Assembly: GCF_040869045.1 (NCBI RefSeq)
Contig: NC_090320.1
Span: 120,475,112-120,539,111, forward strand
DNA length: 64,000 nt
Reading direction: 5' to 3'
DNA from: Eurosta solidaginis
Lineage: Eukaryota; Arthropoda; Insecta; Diptera; Tephritidae
The translations under genes were made by a program, and so were the position numbers. This document shows, one piece after another, positions 21,975-33,360 of this stretch (positions are counted from its first letter, which is position 1; the number at the start of each line of letters is the position of its first letter). A model generated the notes under the pieces. It made no database searches and was not told the DNA's origin. It was given only the letters and a program-made list of their open reading frames with translations.

Positions 21975-22050
21975 GGTCCATGCGGTGAAATAAATATGAA
22001 TTCACCTTGTATGATCGATGGGAAATGTTCAAAGCGGTATCCGAGAGCAT
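21975..22050 (+). pseudogene. Helitron Rep segment between MITE and LINE
   Basis: The frame reads GPCGEINMNSPCMIDGKC and SKRYPRA, the expected continuation of Helitron Rep. It is cut at 22050 by the LINE and resumes at 24359. Confidence 0.8.
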
Positions 22051-22054
22051 CATT

Positions 22055-23330
22055 CCTGCGCAAATTCAAAGGTCTTTGGGGATTTCCTGCCGCTGGTTGG
22101 CCATCATCTACACTAACTGCGTTAGGCTTAACTATTATATCCCTAAGTCGTGGCACACGGTTAGGGTCATCTTCATCCCGAAGGCCGGCAGGAGCTCTCA
22201 TGTATCACCTAAGGATTTCAGGCCAATCAGCCTCTCGTCGTTTCTTCTTAAGACGTGTGAGCGGTTGATTGACCTGTGCCTAAGGGAGAGGATTCCTCGG
22301 GGGTTACTGTCGGCTTCACAGCATACCTACTGTAAGGGCAGATCGACGGAACCGGTCTCCATTCGATTGTAAAGCAAATAGAGGGGTCCCTAGAGCACAA
22401 AGTGTTTGCTCTGGGAGCCTTTCTAGACTTCGAGGGGGCTTTTAACAATGTCTTACCGGGGGCAATCGAAAGAGCTCTTCTGGGTTTAGGAATCGAGGCG
22501 ACTCTGGTTGAATTTATTGGCAAACTTCTATGCAGCAGAATTGTCGCAGCTGAGTGTGGAGGGGCCATAACTGAGAGGAAGGTGTGCAGAGGCACGCCAC
22601 AGGGGCTGTCCTATCTCCTCCCAATGGCTGTAGGGTGGTTGCCTATGCAGATGACCTAGCTATCCTAGTCAGAGGAAAATTTCTGGACACCCTGCGCGAT
22701 TTTTAGCAGGGCTACCTGGATACTGTGGCTAGGTGGGCTGAATCATGTGGATTGGCGGTTAACCCGGGAAAAACCGAATTGATTCTTTTTGCAAGGAGAT
22801 ATAAGATACCCAAATTCAGAACTCCCTCGATTGGAGGGGTACCGTTTGTACTTTCTGACAGGGTTAAATATTTGGGGATTGTTCTGGACAAGAAGCTGGC
22901 CATGAAGGCCGCGGCTGCGTTGTACTGCTGCAGGGGGGGGGGGGGCTATCGGAAAGAGATGGGAGCTCTCGCCAGGAGTAGTACACTGGCTTTATGAGAT
23001 GGTGTTCAAACCGATTCTGCTCTATGGGGTGCTGGTCTGGTGGAAAGCACTGGACACGGCGAGCCCCTCCAAAATGTTAGTGTCAGTGCAACGGACGGCG
23101 CTGATTGGTATCATTGGCGCTCTGAGAACAACACCTACCTTGGCACTGAATGTCATGCTAAACATAGATCCAGTAGATATTGCGGGAAGGGCAGCCGTGG
23201 CCCGTTTCTTGGTTAGGCTTCGTGATATGGGTTATGGGCTTTCTGACTTCGGACACTCTAGCCTTCTTACTAGTTTCGACTTAATCCCGGAAGGACGGTC
23301 TATTTTATGCCGATGACCGCTCCCTATGCA
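22055..23330 (+). pseudogene. reverse transcriptase of LINE 1
   Basis: Motifs in order across changing frames are WHTVRVIFIPKAGRSSHVSP and DFRPISLSSFLLK, GAFLDFEGAFNNVLP (first catalytic Asp), CRGTPQG, VVAYADDLAILVRGKF (Y-A-D-D box), then VKYLGIVLDKKL. The enzyme copies element RNA at a nicked target. Frames shift near 22130, 22370, 22600 and 22930, there is an in-frame TAG near 22706, and part of the region between CRGTPQG and the YADD box is deleted compared with LINE 2. The catalytic motifs survive. Confidence 0.85.
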
Positions 23331-23389
23331 ACCTTCACCCCAGTCATTCCCCCGAGGGAGGTGGGGAAGAAGAATTATCTGGAGCATGG

Positions 23390-24240
23390 GACCGGTTAAC
23401 TTGTTCACGGATGGGTCGAAGTTGGACAGGAAGGTTAGGGGGGGGGGGGGGGGGGTCTTTTGTCAAGAGCTAAACGTAAGCCGCAAGTTTAAGTTGACTG
23501 ATCACTGCAGTGTATTTTAAGCGGAAGTTGCTGCGATTAAAGATGCGGTGGATGAAATGGCCATCCAGTGCTACTACGGTTAGGGAATTTAACATCTACT
23601 CTGATATCCAAGCGGCTATAAAGGCCTTGAGCTCAACTACAGTGCGATCGGGGCGGTCTGGGAGTGCCTGACCTCACTTGCGATTGCATCGTATTATTTT
23701 ACAATTAAGATTATCTGGGTCCCGGGCCATAGTGATATTCCGGGTAAATGTGAAGCGGGTCTCTTAGCCCGAACTGGTGCAACTGAACCGGATGAAGATG
23801 GATGTAGGGATTTCGGGATTCCCCTAGCCACCTGTGGATTGCTCCTCCATAGCTGGGCCTCGAGTCAGCTCAGCAAAAGTTGGGCGGACACTACGTCTTG
23901 CAGGGTAGCAAAATCTTTTTGGCCGAAAGTGGATGGCAGGAGGTCTGGTGAAATAATTGGGTTCACTAAGGCTCACCTATCAATGGTCACTGGGGTTTTG
24001 ACAGGGCACTGTCACATGGGTATCCATGCGGTACGTCTCAATATATTGGAAACTCCATCCTGCTGCAGCTGTATGGAGGATGATGAGGTGGAATCCCCAA
24101 ATCACTTTATGCTTGATTGCCCAGCTTTTGTCAGAACCAGGCGAAAGTAGTTTGGTCGCGACTCACTTGGATCTCCCAAGGAGCTTTGAGATCGGGATCA
24201 TTCGGAACTTTATCGTTGCTACCTAACGATTCTCTAAGTA
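23390..24240 (+). pseudogene. RNase H and C-terminal region of LINE 1
   Basis: RNase H begins NLFTDGSKLDRKV, with an 18-G homopolymer just after. Then AEVAAIKDAVD, FTIKIIWVPGHSDIPG and the His/Asp part follow in other frames. A downstream block (LNILETPSCCSCMEDDEVE and HFMLDCPAF) resembles the C-C-H-C tail of LOA/I-type LINE ORF2. The frame stops at 24150 and continues in a second frame to about 24226. It has several frameshifts and stops. Confidence 0.75.
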
Positions 24241-24358
24241 GTTATATCTACGTCACCGTTAGTTTATTATATGTGGTATCACAACGGACCTTCATGTTGT
24301 CCAAGTTAGCTTCCCCTATCAGGGAAGCTACCACCCAACCTAACCTATCCGAGAGCAT

Positions 24359-24875
24359 TAATTTCCGATAACATAACAGGCAATGAAGGATATCTATTGT
24401 ATCGACGTCGGTCATTTGAAAGTAATGTTAAAACGGCGATAATAAGAGTGCGCAATAAAGACATCGAAGTTGACAATCGTTGGGTCGTGCCATATTCACC
24501 GATACTGTCAAAAGTTTTTCAGGCTCACATAAATGTTGAGTACTGTAACTCAGTAAAGTCTATCAAATACATTTGTAGATATGTGAATAAAGGATGTGAT
24601 ATGGCTGTTTTTAGAGTAGATGGTGAAAATTGAAATGATGAAATCACTCAATATCAAATGGGGCGATACATAAGCAGTAATGAAGCAGTTTGGCGTATCT
24701 TTTCATTTCCTTTGCTTAAGACATCCTGTTGTTGTCCATTTGGCAGTTCATCTGGAGAATGGTCAACGAGTTTATTTCACTGCTGAGAATGAGCAGCACA
24801 ACCGCCAGCAACTACTTTAACTGCTTTTTTTTCTATTGTGTGAAATCGACACATTTGCCAGGAATTTGATATATG
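24359..24875 (+). pseudogene. Helitron Rep/helicase, middle segment
   Basis: After the LINE the Helitron protein continues: GNEGYLLYRRRSFESN, NRWVVPYSPILSKVFQAHIN and VEYCNSVKSIKYICRYVNKG. The frame stops after VDGEN at 24631-24633. The sense reading continues in the same or neighbouring frames as ITQYQMGRYISSNEAVWRIF, with further frame changes before 24875. This is the region between nuclease and helicase domains. Confidence 0.8.
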
Positions 24876-26906
24876 TTGATATACCGCAATATTGCACCTG
24901 TAATGTATCATCGAAAGAATTTCAACGGCTTAAACAAGGAACACCAGTTGATGGTCATCCAGGTATTTTCCAAAGAGATGCCTTGGGCAGGATGTATACG
25001 GTACATCCCAACAATGCTGAATGCGAATGATTTGCGAATGTTGTTGGTAAACGTTCGAGGACCAAAATCATTTCAGAATTTAAGAACAGTTCACTGTCAT
25101 TTTTGTCAGACATATCGCGAAGCATGTCAGCTCTTGCATTTGTTAGAAGATGACACTCATTGGGACGCAACACTTCATGATGCATCGATTTCATCTCATC
25201 CACAGCAAAGACGAATGCTATTTTCGATTATAATATCAACATGCATGCCATCGAATCCAATTGAATTGTGGAATAAATATAAAGATTACATGACTGAAGA
25301 TATTTTACTTCGGATGCGTCGTAGAGCAATGGATCCTGATTTGCATATTACATTGGAAATGTACAATGAAGCTTTGATAATAATTGAAGATATGTGTCTT
25401 GCGATTGCCAATAAAGCATTGGGGCAGTTAGCTTTGATTTCACCAAATCGTCCAATGCATGATTTATTTGATGGAGAGTTGCAGCGTGAACACCAATTCG
25501 ATTGTGACGATTTACGTACATTTGTTCAATCCAACATCACCAAATTGAACAATCAACAAAAGGATATATATGACAAAATCTTGCAAGTTGTTTCTGATAA
25601 CACTGGTGGATTAAATTTTTTGGATGCACCTGGCGGCACCGGAAAAACATTTCATTGATTTTAGCAACCATTTGATCGCAACAGAAAATTGCTTTGGCAC
25701 TCGCTTCTTCTGGCATTGCTGCAACTTTATTGGATGGAGGACGAACAACTCATTTAGCTTTAAAATTGCCATTGAATATACAGGTGGTTGAAACTCCAAT
25801 CTGTAATATATCCAAAAATTCAGCGATGGCAAAAGTTTTGCAACAAGCAGCGATCATTCTATGGGATGAGTGTACAATGGCAAACAAAAAATCATTGGAA
25901 GCATTAAATGGAACGATGCAAAATTTACGTGGAAACCGAAGGCTTTTTGGTGGTGCTTTAATTTTATTGTCAGGTGACTTTCGACAAACATTGCCCGTTA
26001 TTCCACGATCAACACCGGCAGGTGAGATCAATGCATGTTTGAAGTCTTCCCTTTTGTGGCGATACGTGAAAAAATTAACATTACACATAAACATGCGTGG
26101 TCAGTTGCAGAATGATCAGTCTGCAGAGTAGTTCTCGAAGAAATTGTTAGAGATAGGGAAATGGCAAAATTCCAATCGACAAAACAAATGGTTTGATTAC
26201 ATTGCCAAACAATTGTTGTATAGTTATCCAATCAAAAGAAGAATTAATTGAACGAGTGTTTCCAAATATTATTCAAAATTACATGAATCATAATTGGTTG
26301 AGAGAACTCGCAATACTGGCACCAAAAAATTTACATGTCAATGAAATCAATCATCACGTTCTGAAAAAATTGCCAAGTATGGTAACGAAATACAAGTCAG
26401 TGGATAGCGCAATGAATCAAGATGATGCAGTGAATTATCCAGTGGAGTTTTTGAATTCATTGGAACCGTCTGGTATGCCACCGCATTGTTTAAATTTGAA
26501 GGTCGGCTCATCAGTTATTTTATTACGGAATTTAAATGCACCAAAACTGTGTAATGGAACAAGACTGAATGTAAAAAAGTTGATGACGAATTTAATTGAA
26601 GCAACAATACCGACCGGCAAAGCGAAGGGTGAAATTGTGCTTATACCGCGAATCCCACTGATACCAACAGACATACCATTTGAATTCAAGCGTTTGCAAT
26701 TTCCAGTGCGCCTGTCATTTGCTATGTCAGTCAACAAGGCGCAAGTACAAACGCTTCGAGTATGCGGATTAATTTTGGAGGAACCGTGCTTTTCGCACGG
26801 ACAGCTATACGTTGCCTGTTCCAGAGTAGGCATTCCAGATTGTTTGTTTATTCATATCCCAGATGGAAAAATGAAAAATGTAATGTATCCAAATGTTTTA
26901 GATTAA
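24873..26906 (+). pseudogene. Helitron PIF1-type helicase domain
   Basis: The helicase unwinds DNA during rolling-circle transposition. Pieces in order: linker (LLVNVRGPKSFQNLRTVH), PNRPMHDLFDGELQREH, Walker A in DAPGGTGKTF at about 25623-25652, a stop at 25656-25658, then from 25694 ALASSGIAATLLDGGRTTH, Walker B WDECTM at 25862, and LLSGDFRQTLPVIPRSTPAG. After another break the last frame (26193-26906) gives the C-terminal PIF1 motifs including LKVGSSVILLRNLN, SFAMSVNKAQVQTLRV and LYVACSRVG. Family sequences usually have NKAQGQ; here Val replaces Gly. At least three frame breaks make it non-functional. Confidence 0.9.
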
Positions 26907-26949
26907 TAATTGAAATAAAGATTAAAAAAATTCTATGATATTTTATTCT

Positions 26950-26998
26950 TTTTCCAATATTTCTATTGGTGTAGCGAAGCACACCTGGGTCCCGCTAG
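26950..26998 (+). other. Helitron 3' terminus
   Basis: A GC-rich stretch (tgtagcgaagcacacctggg) ends cccgCTAG at 26998 and is followed by T, the usual Helitron 3' end and target. Confidence 0.7.
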
Positions 26999-26999
26999 T

Positions 27000-27870
27000 T
27001 ATTCATATTTGTTTGTTATTAATATATGTATTTATACTTTTAAAGAAATGTGACAAAAACCACTGGTTTAAACAATGTAAGTGGTTTAATATTCCACATT
27101 AACACCTATTATTTTATTTGTTAACGTATGTGTTTTTCGTATTTAATAAATAAATTTCCTGAGGAAGACATGAAAATGATTCGAAACGCGTCGGAAATAA
27201 TAAAATAAACTTGTCTTATTTAACTAAATCGGCCTAAAAACTCAGCTTCACATTAAAAGACATTTTTTTTATTTACTTACAGGGTTCTTATTACTTAAAA
27301 ACTTTTCCAAAGAAAGGGATGGGAGCGCGTTACTGCTCGCTTTGCCCTCTTTTCTATATGATCAATTTCTATTAGTCTAGGACGAATAGACGTGGAGTTA
27401 TCACAAAATTCCTTGGCCACTGTTTACACAGACATATTTTCGTCTCTGAAACTCGTTACTTGATGAAGAGGGGGTGACCAGGAAAGCGGACGGGCACCGA
27501 GCTTCTTGTGGTCGGCGACTTGCTTTGTGCTGTATTGTTGATTTTGAGCACTATTTCTTATAATTTTGATTGATATTTTAATATTTCACAAAAAAATTTC
27601 AAATTTAAAACAAAAAATAAGGAAATGAAATAAATAGTCAAATTGTTGCTTAGAAAGAGTAGATGTGTGTAAATATTATATGCAACTCCAAAACAGAATT
27701 GCCGATAATCAAAAACAAAACTTTGTGTGTGTAAGCTTCGACATAGAATTTTATATACATGTCTCTGAGTAGTGTGGAGGGTGAGTATCCACAAACTTTT
27801 TCAAAATTTGTATACCTTTAGAAATCCCCTACACTTAATATTACTAGTCAAAGTCATTATAATTAAAGTT
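27000..27870. other. non-coding stretch with a possible Penelope-like 3' tail
   Basis: I see no gene. Around 27160-27215 a sequence containing cctgaggaagac and gaaacgcgtcgg followed by aataaaataaa resembles the 3' untranslated part of Penelope-like elements, but this is weak. Confidence 0.3.
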
Positions 27871-29614
27871 GCAGAACGTGGGCTATAAATTATAGACGAA
27901 TAGCCAAACTCAACACTATTCCTAAGCTATTTGAATTGATTATCACAAAACAGATTGCTTTTAGAGTATCTTCATTAATTGACTTTTCACAACACGGCTT
28001 TTGCAAGGGTAAATCAACTGTGTCCAACTTGCTCGAGTTTACAACCTTTGTATCCAAAAGTTTTAAGACTAATTGTGAAGTTGATGTAATTTATACTGAT
28101 CTTAGTAAAGTTTCTCATTCTATACTTTTATTCAAACCTGATCGGTTAGGATTTCCTCCTTTGCTTCTATCTTGGGTTTCTTCTTATGTGAGGGAAAGAA
28201 AACAAACAGTTATATTTAATAATTGTTGGTCTCGGTTCATAAACGTAACTTCTGGTGTTCCCCAAGGCAGCCATCTTGGTCCGGTTTTGTTCCTGTTGTT
28301 CATTAATGAACTTCCTAGTGTTTTGAAGAGCTGTAAGCCGTTGATGTACGCTGATGATGTCAAACTTTTAATGCCTATCCGCTCACCCGTGGATAGGGCA
28401 TGTCTTCAGGCTGATCTGAATAGTATTGGTGACTGGTGTAATGTAAACGCCATGTCACTAAACCTACCTGAATGTAAGTTCATGTGTTTTACAAGGAAGT
28501 CCTTCAAATCCCATGATTATGTTATTGGCGACTATGTAATCAAGCAAGTTACTAATTTTATTGATTTAGGCGTTACAGTGGACCCAAAACTCGATTTTAA
28601 ACTTCATATTGAACCTTGCGTGAATAGCGCGAAAGGTACTTTGGCTTTCGTTAAACGTTGGTCTAAAGAATTTAATGACCCATACGTTAAAAAAAACTCT
28701 TTTTACCACATTGGTCAGACCTACTTTGGAATATGCTTCAATAATTTGGAATCCGCGTTATCAGATTCATTCTGACAAGCTGGAATCGGTCCAGATACAA
28801 TTTTTGCTTTTCGCTTTAAAACACTTACCATGGGATCCTTCTAAAAATCTTCCCCCCTATTGCAGCCGGTTAAAACTAATGTAGGTAACATTGCAGAGCC
28901 GCAGGGAGATGCTGGGTGTCTTATTTATTGTTAAATTAATAAGAGGGTCAATAAATAGTCCATTTTTGCTTGGTGAAATTAAGTTTAACGTTCCTATTAG
29001 GCCATCTAGACATTTTCAATCAATTTTTGTAGCTACATGCAGGTCGAATTATGAAATGCACGAACCACTTCACTGTTTATGTCGTGATTTTAATAAACAC
29101 TGTAAAAATTTAGACATCTGCGACTCGTTTCTTGGTATTAAAAAATACCTTTTAACTACATTAAATTTGTAATTCGAAATGAAGCAAAGAACGCTAAACC
29201 GTGATATACTGTTCAACCCTCTGTTTCAAATTTGAAGTACCAGTTACTTGAAACTTGTTTGCAAAATTGCGTTGTGATCATTATTTTTTTATGTATGCAA
29301 TGAAATTTACTCTGTATAAATTCTATTCTGTATATATTTTATCTACTATTAATTTGCTTTATTGTCAATTTCATAAATTATTATTAATAGCTCCTTCATG
29401 AGTACATGTTAACACATTTTCAACATTTTATCTTTTGCTTACTTCTAAGTTTTTAATTGAAATTGTCAAGTGTTTAATTCAATACTGTTTAAATATTACT
29501 TTAAAATTAATGACTGCTTATGTTGTTTATATCGTGTATACATCTCAGATTTAAGTGTCGGTATATTTGTTCTGTATAATTGTTTAATTTGTAGACTGAT
29601 AAATAAATAAATAA
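27870..29614 (+). mobile_element. CR1/Jockey-like LINE, 5'-truncated
   Basis: Reverse transcriptase coding begins in frame at about 27890 (NYRRIAKLNTIPKLFEL). The 3' untranslated region ends in a (ATAA)n-type tail, gataaataaataaataaa, at about 29595-29614. No endonuclease is present, so the copy is truncated at its 5' end. The RT resembles the minus-strand copy at 35640-37440 in motif order. Target duplications were not identified. Confidence 0.82.
27890..29172 (+). pseudogene. reverse transcriptase of the CR1/Jockey-like LINE
   Basis: The main frame to 28775 shows FSQHGFCKGKSTVSNLLEF, VDVIYTDLSKVSHSILL (first Asp; family sequences have KAFDRVDH, so a few residues are lost), SGVPQGSHLGPVLFLLFINE, the catalytic LMYADDVKLL, and FIDLGVTVDPKLDFKLHIEP. 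A frameshift near 28690 moves the thumb/C-terminus into the frame 28675-28884 (RPTLEYASIIWNPRYQIHSD), and a second moves the last part into 28891-29172. The palm motifs are intact but the protein is broken. Confidence 0.85.
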
Positions 29615-29739
29615 AGATAATTAAAAACGTAATGTTCCCAAGGAACCCCACCCTCATTTAAAAAATAAATAAGGTCAATAGATCCTTCCATTCCTTTTAC
29701 TACCTCTGCTGAGCTTCATTAAAATCTGTTTAGCCGTTC

Positions 29740-30140
29740 TGGCGCGACTCAAAAGTAAGGGTGCATAGGACCCCTTTTTCAAAAAAAAAAAAAAAAAAAG
29801 CCAGTAAATCTGTCGAAGCTATCTGCATGCAAAACTTCATGTTAATCAATTTGGCATTTCGTGATTGAGTCACAAAGGCAAACCTCTGGACATCCAAACT
29901 TTAAAATAAAATCTACGGGTCCTACTAGTCCAGTATACTTAATTTCGTAGAGATAACTAAATTTTACTCAAGTCATAGTGTTAATGGACGGATGGCTTAA
30001 TCAAAATCTTTTTTGGTGCTGATATTTTAAGAAATCATTATCTATGTATCTTGATTTCTATATACCACTACGTACTAGTTATGATGTTAACGGACGGATA
30101 TGGCTTAATCAAAATCTTTTTTCATACTAATGATTTAAGC
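29740..30140 (+). repeat. diverged relative of the GTGGGCGTGG repeat 3' end, tandemly duplicated
   Basis: Two tandem units contain gttaatggacggatggctta (about 29980) and gttaacggacggatatggct (about 30088), each followed by aatcaaaatcttttt and an ..atctatc/tct.. tail. This order resembles the end of the repeat family at 14695-16525 (gttaacggacagacgg then tcaatcaaa). The second unit is split by the SINE at 30141-30490. Confidence 0.5.
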
Positions 30141-30490
30141 GGCCACCGTGGTGTGATGGTAGCGTGCTCCGCCTACCACACCGTATGCCCTGGGTTCACA
30201 CCCCGGGCAAAGCAACATCAAAATTTTAGAAATAAGGGTTTCCAATTAGAGGAAACATTTTTCTAAGCGGGCTCGCCCCTCGACAGTGTTTGGTAAGCGA
30301 TCCGAGTGTATTTCTGCCATGAAAAGCTCTCAGTGAAAACTCATCTATCTGTCTTGCAGATGCCGTTCGGAGTCGGCATAAAACATGTAGGTCCCGTCCG
30401 GCCAATTTGTAGGGAAAATCAAAAGGAGCACGACGCAAATTGGAAGAGAAGCTCAGCCTTAGATCTCTTCGGAGGTTATCGCGCCTTACA
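30141..30490 (+). mobile_element. tRNA-derived SINE, copy 2
   Basis: It aligns over its full length with 18783-19126. The box A-like region is intact; the box B-like sequence is GGTTCACACCC, one change from the first copy. The 10-bp duplication atgatttaag flanks it (30130-30139 and 30498-30507), which supports LINE-mediated insertion. Confidence 0.9.
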
Positions 30491-30917
30491 TTTATTTATG
30501 ATTTAAGAAGTCAATATCTATCTTGCTTTCTCTATGTCGCTACATACTACCGTTATTCAATTAAGGTGTACAATTACACCCTTGCTATAAATAATGTTTG
30601 TTTTAGATAATGTTGACTTACGTTTTGCGGTACATCTACATCCCACGATGAAAGTGCTTCCATGTATGTATTTATAATGCTAATAAAGACTTTTTTTTAA
30701 TTTATTTACAGGATTCAAAACTTTTCCAAAGGATAGAAATTTCAATTTCGTTGAGAGAGGAAAGAAACAGTTTTTGAATTTAAACTGAAAGAGTGATTGA
30801 TCAGTAATAACTGACCTCGTGAAATTTTCCAAACAAATGTCACTTTTTGCAAATATTTGTAAATTTTCTGTAACGATAAACAAAATAAAACTTGATGAGC
30901 AGTTTGTAAAAGTTCAG

Positions 30918-31689
30918 AACTCGATGTTAGTATGTGCAGTTTGTGGTGACGTGGCAATGTGCCACCACTACGGAGTAAGGACTTGTGAAGGTTGTAAAGG
31001 GTTTTTCAAAAGAACCGTTCAGAAAAACTCAAAATATGTATGTCTTGCAAATAAGGCATGTCCTGTTGATAGACGGCGGCGTAACAGATGCCAATTTTGT
31101 CGCTTTCAAAAATGTTTGATGGTTGGAATGGCAAAAGAAGTAGTACGAACGGATTCTCTTAAAGGACGACGGGGTCGGTTACCCTCAAAACAAGAAAATA
31201 ATGAGGTTTTGCGGCAATCTTATTGCACATATTTCATAGCAACATTACTTAAAGCCCATAAAGATACAACCCCAGATATAGCTAATTTGAATTACGAAGC
31301 GTACTTAGAGCCTATGTGTACCAGTTCACCACTTATAGTAAGCGAATCTGAAAATATTCGACAGTTCTACAAAATTCTTAAAAGTTCTGTGAACGTGATA
31401 GAACATTTTATACATAGAATTCCAGGATTCCGTGATTTATGCGGATTCGATCAGGAATTGCTATTTCAATCTGCTTCTCTTGAAATGTTCGTCTTAAGAT
31501 TATCATATCGTATAACGCCGAACGATTCTAAATTGATATTTTGTAATGGTATGGTCTTGCACAAAACTCAATGTGAAAGAGTATTTGGTGACTGGCTGAT
31601 TAATATTTTGGATTTCAGTAACACTCTCACCCATTTAGGAATAGATACATTATGCTTTGCTTGCATATCTGCGCTTGTAGTTATAACAG
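30918..31689 (+). CDS. NR4A (Hr38-like) nuclear receptor, exon with DNA-binding domain and LBD start
   Basis: This encodes a transcription factor of the NR4A/NGFI-B class. The first zinc finger is CAVCGDVAMC...GVRTCEGC with P-box CEGCKGFF. The second is CLANKAC...RCQFCRFQKCL. The NR4A-type A-box extension is VVRTDSLKGRRGRLPSK, which in this family contacts the 5' flank of the AAAGGTCA element. The ligand-binding domain follows (SESENIRQFYKILKSSVNVI, FDQELLFQSASLEMFVLRL, KLIFCNGMVLHKTQCERVF). The exon likely begins after the CAG at 30915-30917; the frame is also open back to an ATG at 30819. It ends ...VVIT plus one base, then GTAAGT at 31690. All zinc ligands are present. Changes at positions usually fixed (VAMCHHYG for the NAACQHYG type) suggest a diverged paralogue of Hr38. 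N-terminal exons were not found. Confidence 0.85.
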
Positions 31690-32329
31690 GTAAGTACTTT
31701 ATTGAAAGCCTGCCACAAAGCATTTAACTTAACGAATTAAAATTTTTCTACTGTAAACTTTTGTTGGATGGGGCTAGCAGCATTAACCGCATCTTAGACG
31801 ATATTTACATTTCATATTTAACAACTGGAAATAATTTCTCAATCGCTTTTTTGGATAATTTTTGCAAAACTCTATTAAATCATTTTTGAATTTTCATAAA
31901 AATTAAAAAAGGGATAAAATTCGTTTGCGTTGAAATTTGAAATTTACTACCCATCTACTTATGCTCTCGTATAAGATTTTATTCGAAATATGCGCTTACG
32001 TTGGACAGATATGGTCAAAGTTTATTCAAATATGGAATCATTGTGGATAAGACAATTGCAGATAACTTCTGCATAGACGTCAAAATTACAAAGAGAACCG
32101 ATCACCCGATTTTTTTTACTACCGTGGTCTCATTCTGTATCTCTTTTTATCACCCGCTGAAGATAGCCGGTCCTATGCGCCGCCCTATCTAACATCCTGT
32201 CAAAACACTAAATATAAGCCATCTTGAACATCCTGTCAGGCAGTTGAGGGATAAGATATCCCACTTGTTTTATCCACAATGTATCGAATAAAAGATAAAA
32301 AATTCTCTTTGACGGTTAGAAGGTAGACA

Positions 32330-32765
32330 ATTTTCAGACAACCGGCCAAAGCTGCGCAGATAGGTACATTTCGTAGGTTGTTAAGCCTTCATTAGTACGC
32401 TTTAGGCACGCTGCGCTCATTGTGGATAAGTCCAAGTGTTTTGACTTATTTCTGACAGGCACTCTGTTAGATTAGCATAACGGGAATATCTGGGTTGAAA
32501 TTGTTGTTTCGGTTGAAAACGGTCAATTAGGGTTCTGTACAGGGACGTAAAAGATTGAAACAATGTTTATGTAGTCACAAAAGTGTTGATGTGGTCCACA
32601 ACATTTTGATATTATATCGTGGCGAAAATTATTCAGTTCAAAGTTAGTGATTTTCATAAAAAATTTAATTTATTACATGAGGTTACTCCAAACCATTTAT
32701 TTTCACACCGGTGGTTTGTTTGCCTGATAAATTGCTACTTCTGTTCCTCTTTACCAACTATATTT
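32330..32765. repeat. partial copies of the tRNA-like palindromic repeat
   Basis: The sequence from about 32335 (cagacaaccggccaaagctg) to 32400 repeats the left arm at 32990-33062. The sequence at about 32700-32765 is the inverse of 33105-33175. These look like broken copies of the element at 32901-33360. Confidence 0.6.
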
Positions 32766-32900
32766 AATAAACGTTACGCTATCTGTTGCATACCGCTGAT
32801 AATGTTGAACTTGTGTTTATTGTCTATTACTTTTTGACAATTCCATTTTCTCTTGGTTTATTAACAATTGTTTTTGTTTTATCAGCCTATTGATAAAGGA

Positions 32901-33360
32901 CAATAATTTGTATAATAATTATTGCTTTTGTTATTTTCTATAGTTGAAAAACTATTTTTATTTTTGGAATAGAATGTAGAAACTTTTTCAGACAACCGGC
33001 CATAGCTGCGCAGATAGATCTATTTCGTAGATTGCTAAGCTTTCGTCACCAGTACGCTTTAGTCCCGTTGCGCTAACCAGTTAGCTACACAGCGGCGCAA
33101 CCCTGATTAAATATAGTTGGTAAAGAGGAACAGAACTGACAATTTGTCAGTCAAACAAACCATCGCTGTATAGCTTAATGGTAAGCGTAGTGTGCCTAAA
33201 GCGTACTGATAATAAAGGCTTAGCAACCTTCGAAATGGATATATTTGCACAGCTATGGCTGGTTGTCTGAAAAATGTTCTACCTTCTATTCCAAAGAAAA
33301 AAATTATTTTTCAACTATAGAAAAATTAGAAAAAGCAAATAATTATTATAAAAATTATTG
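32901..33360. mobile_element. palindromic MITE with a tRNA-like centre
   Basis: The outer arms (32901-33062 and 33196-33360) are imperfect inverted repeats of about 160 bp, from caataatttgtataataatt to its inverse. The loop includes, on the minus strand, TAGCTAACTGGTTAGCGC, which fits an RNA polymerase III box A, and on the plus strand tagcttaatggtaagcg. No coding is present. Confidence 0.75.

Larger units (their letters stand above)
22051..24345 (+). mobile_element. LOA-like non-LTR retrotransposon, 5'-truncated (LINE 1)
   Basis: This + strand LINE starts inside its reverse transcriptase at a point equivalent to 59269 of the longer copy at 57249-61606. It sits between direct repeats tatccgagagcat (22038-22050 and 24346-24358); the tatcc part may also belong to the element's own tail. 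Its 3' end carries a short ccaacctaacc tail rather than poly(A), like the (tatcc)n tail of the other copy. The order RT, RNase H, and a C-terminal Cys-rich block fits LOA/R1-type LINEs; LOA is favoured because of RNase H. The endonuclease is missing. Confidence 0.88.
5182..26998 (+). mobile_element. autonomous-type Helitron broken into segments by nested insertions
   Basis: The left end has the typical A|TC start followed by TATATATAAAAA at 5182. The right end has a short GC-rich hairpin region and CTAG at 26995-26998 followed by T. Coding for Rep and helicase can be followed in order through 16538-17974, 21404-21725, 21975-22050 and 24359-26906, each gap being a separate insertion with its own target duplication or typical ends. 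Segments 5182-6266 and 14652-14694 carry no clear coding. Helitrons move by rolling-circle replication using an HUH nuclease and a PIF1-type helicase. Frameshifts, stops and a missing HUH motif make this copy inactive. That the left end belongs to the same Helitron as the coding part is inference. Confidence 0.75.
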
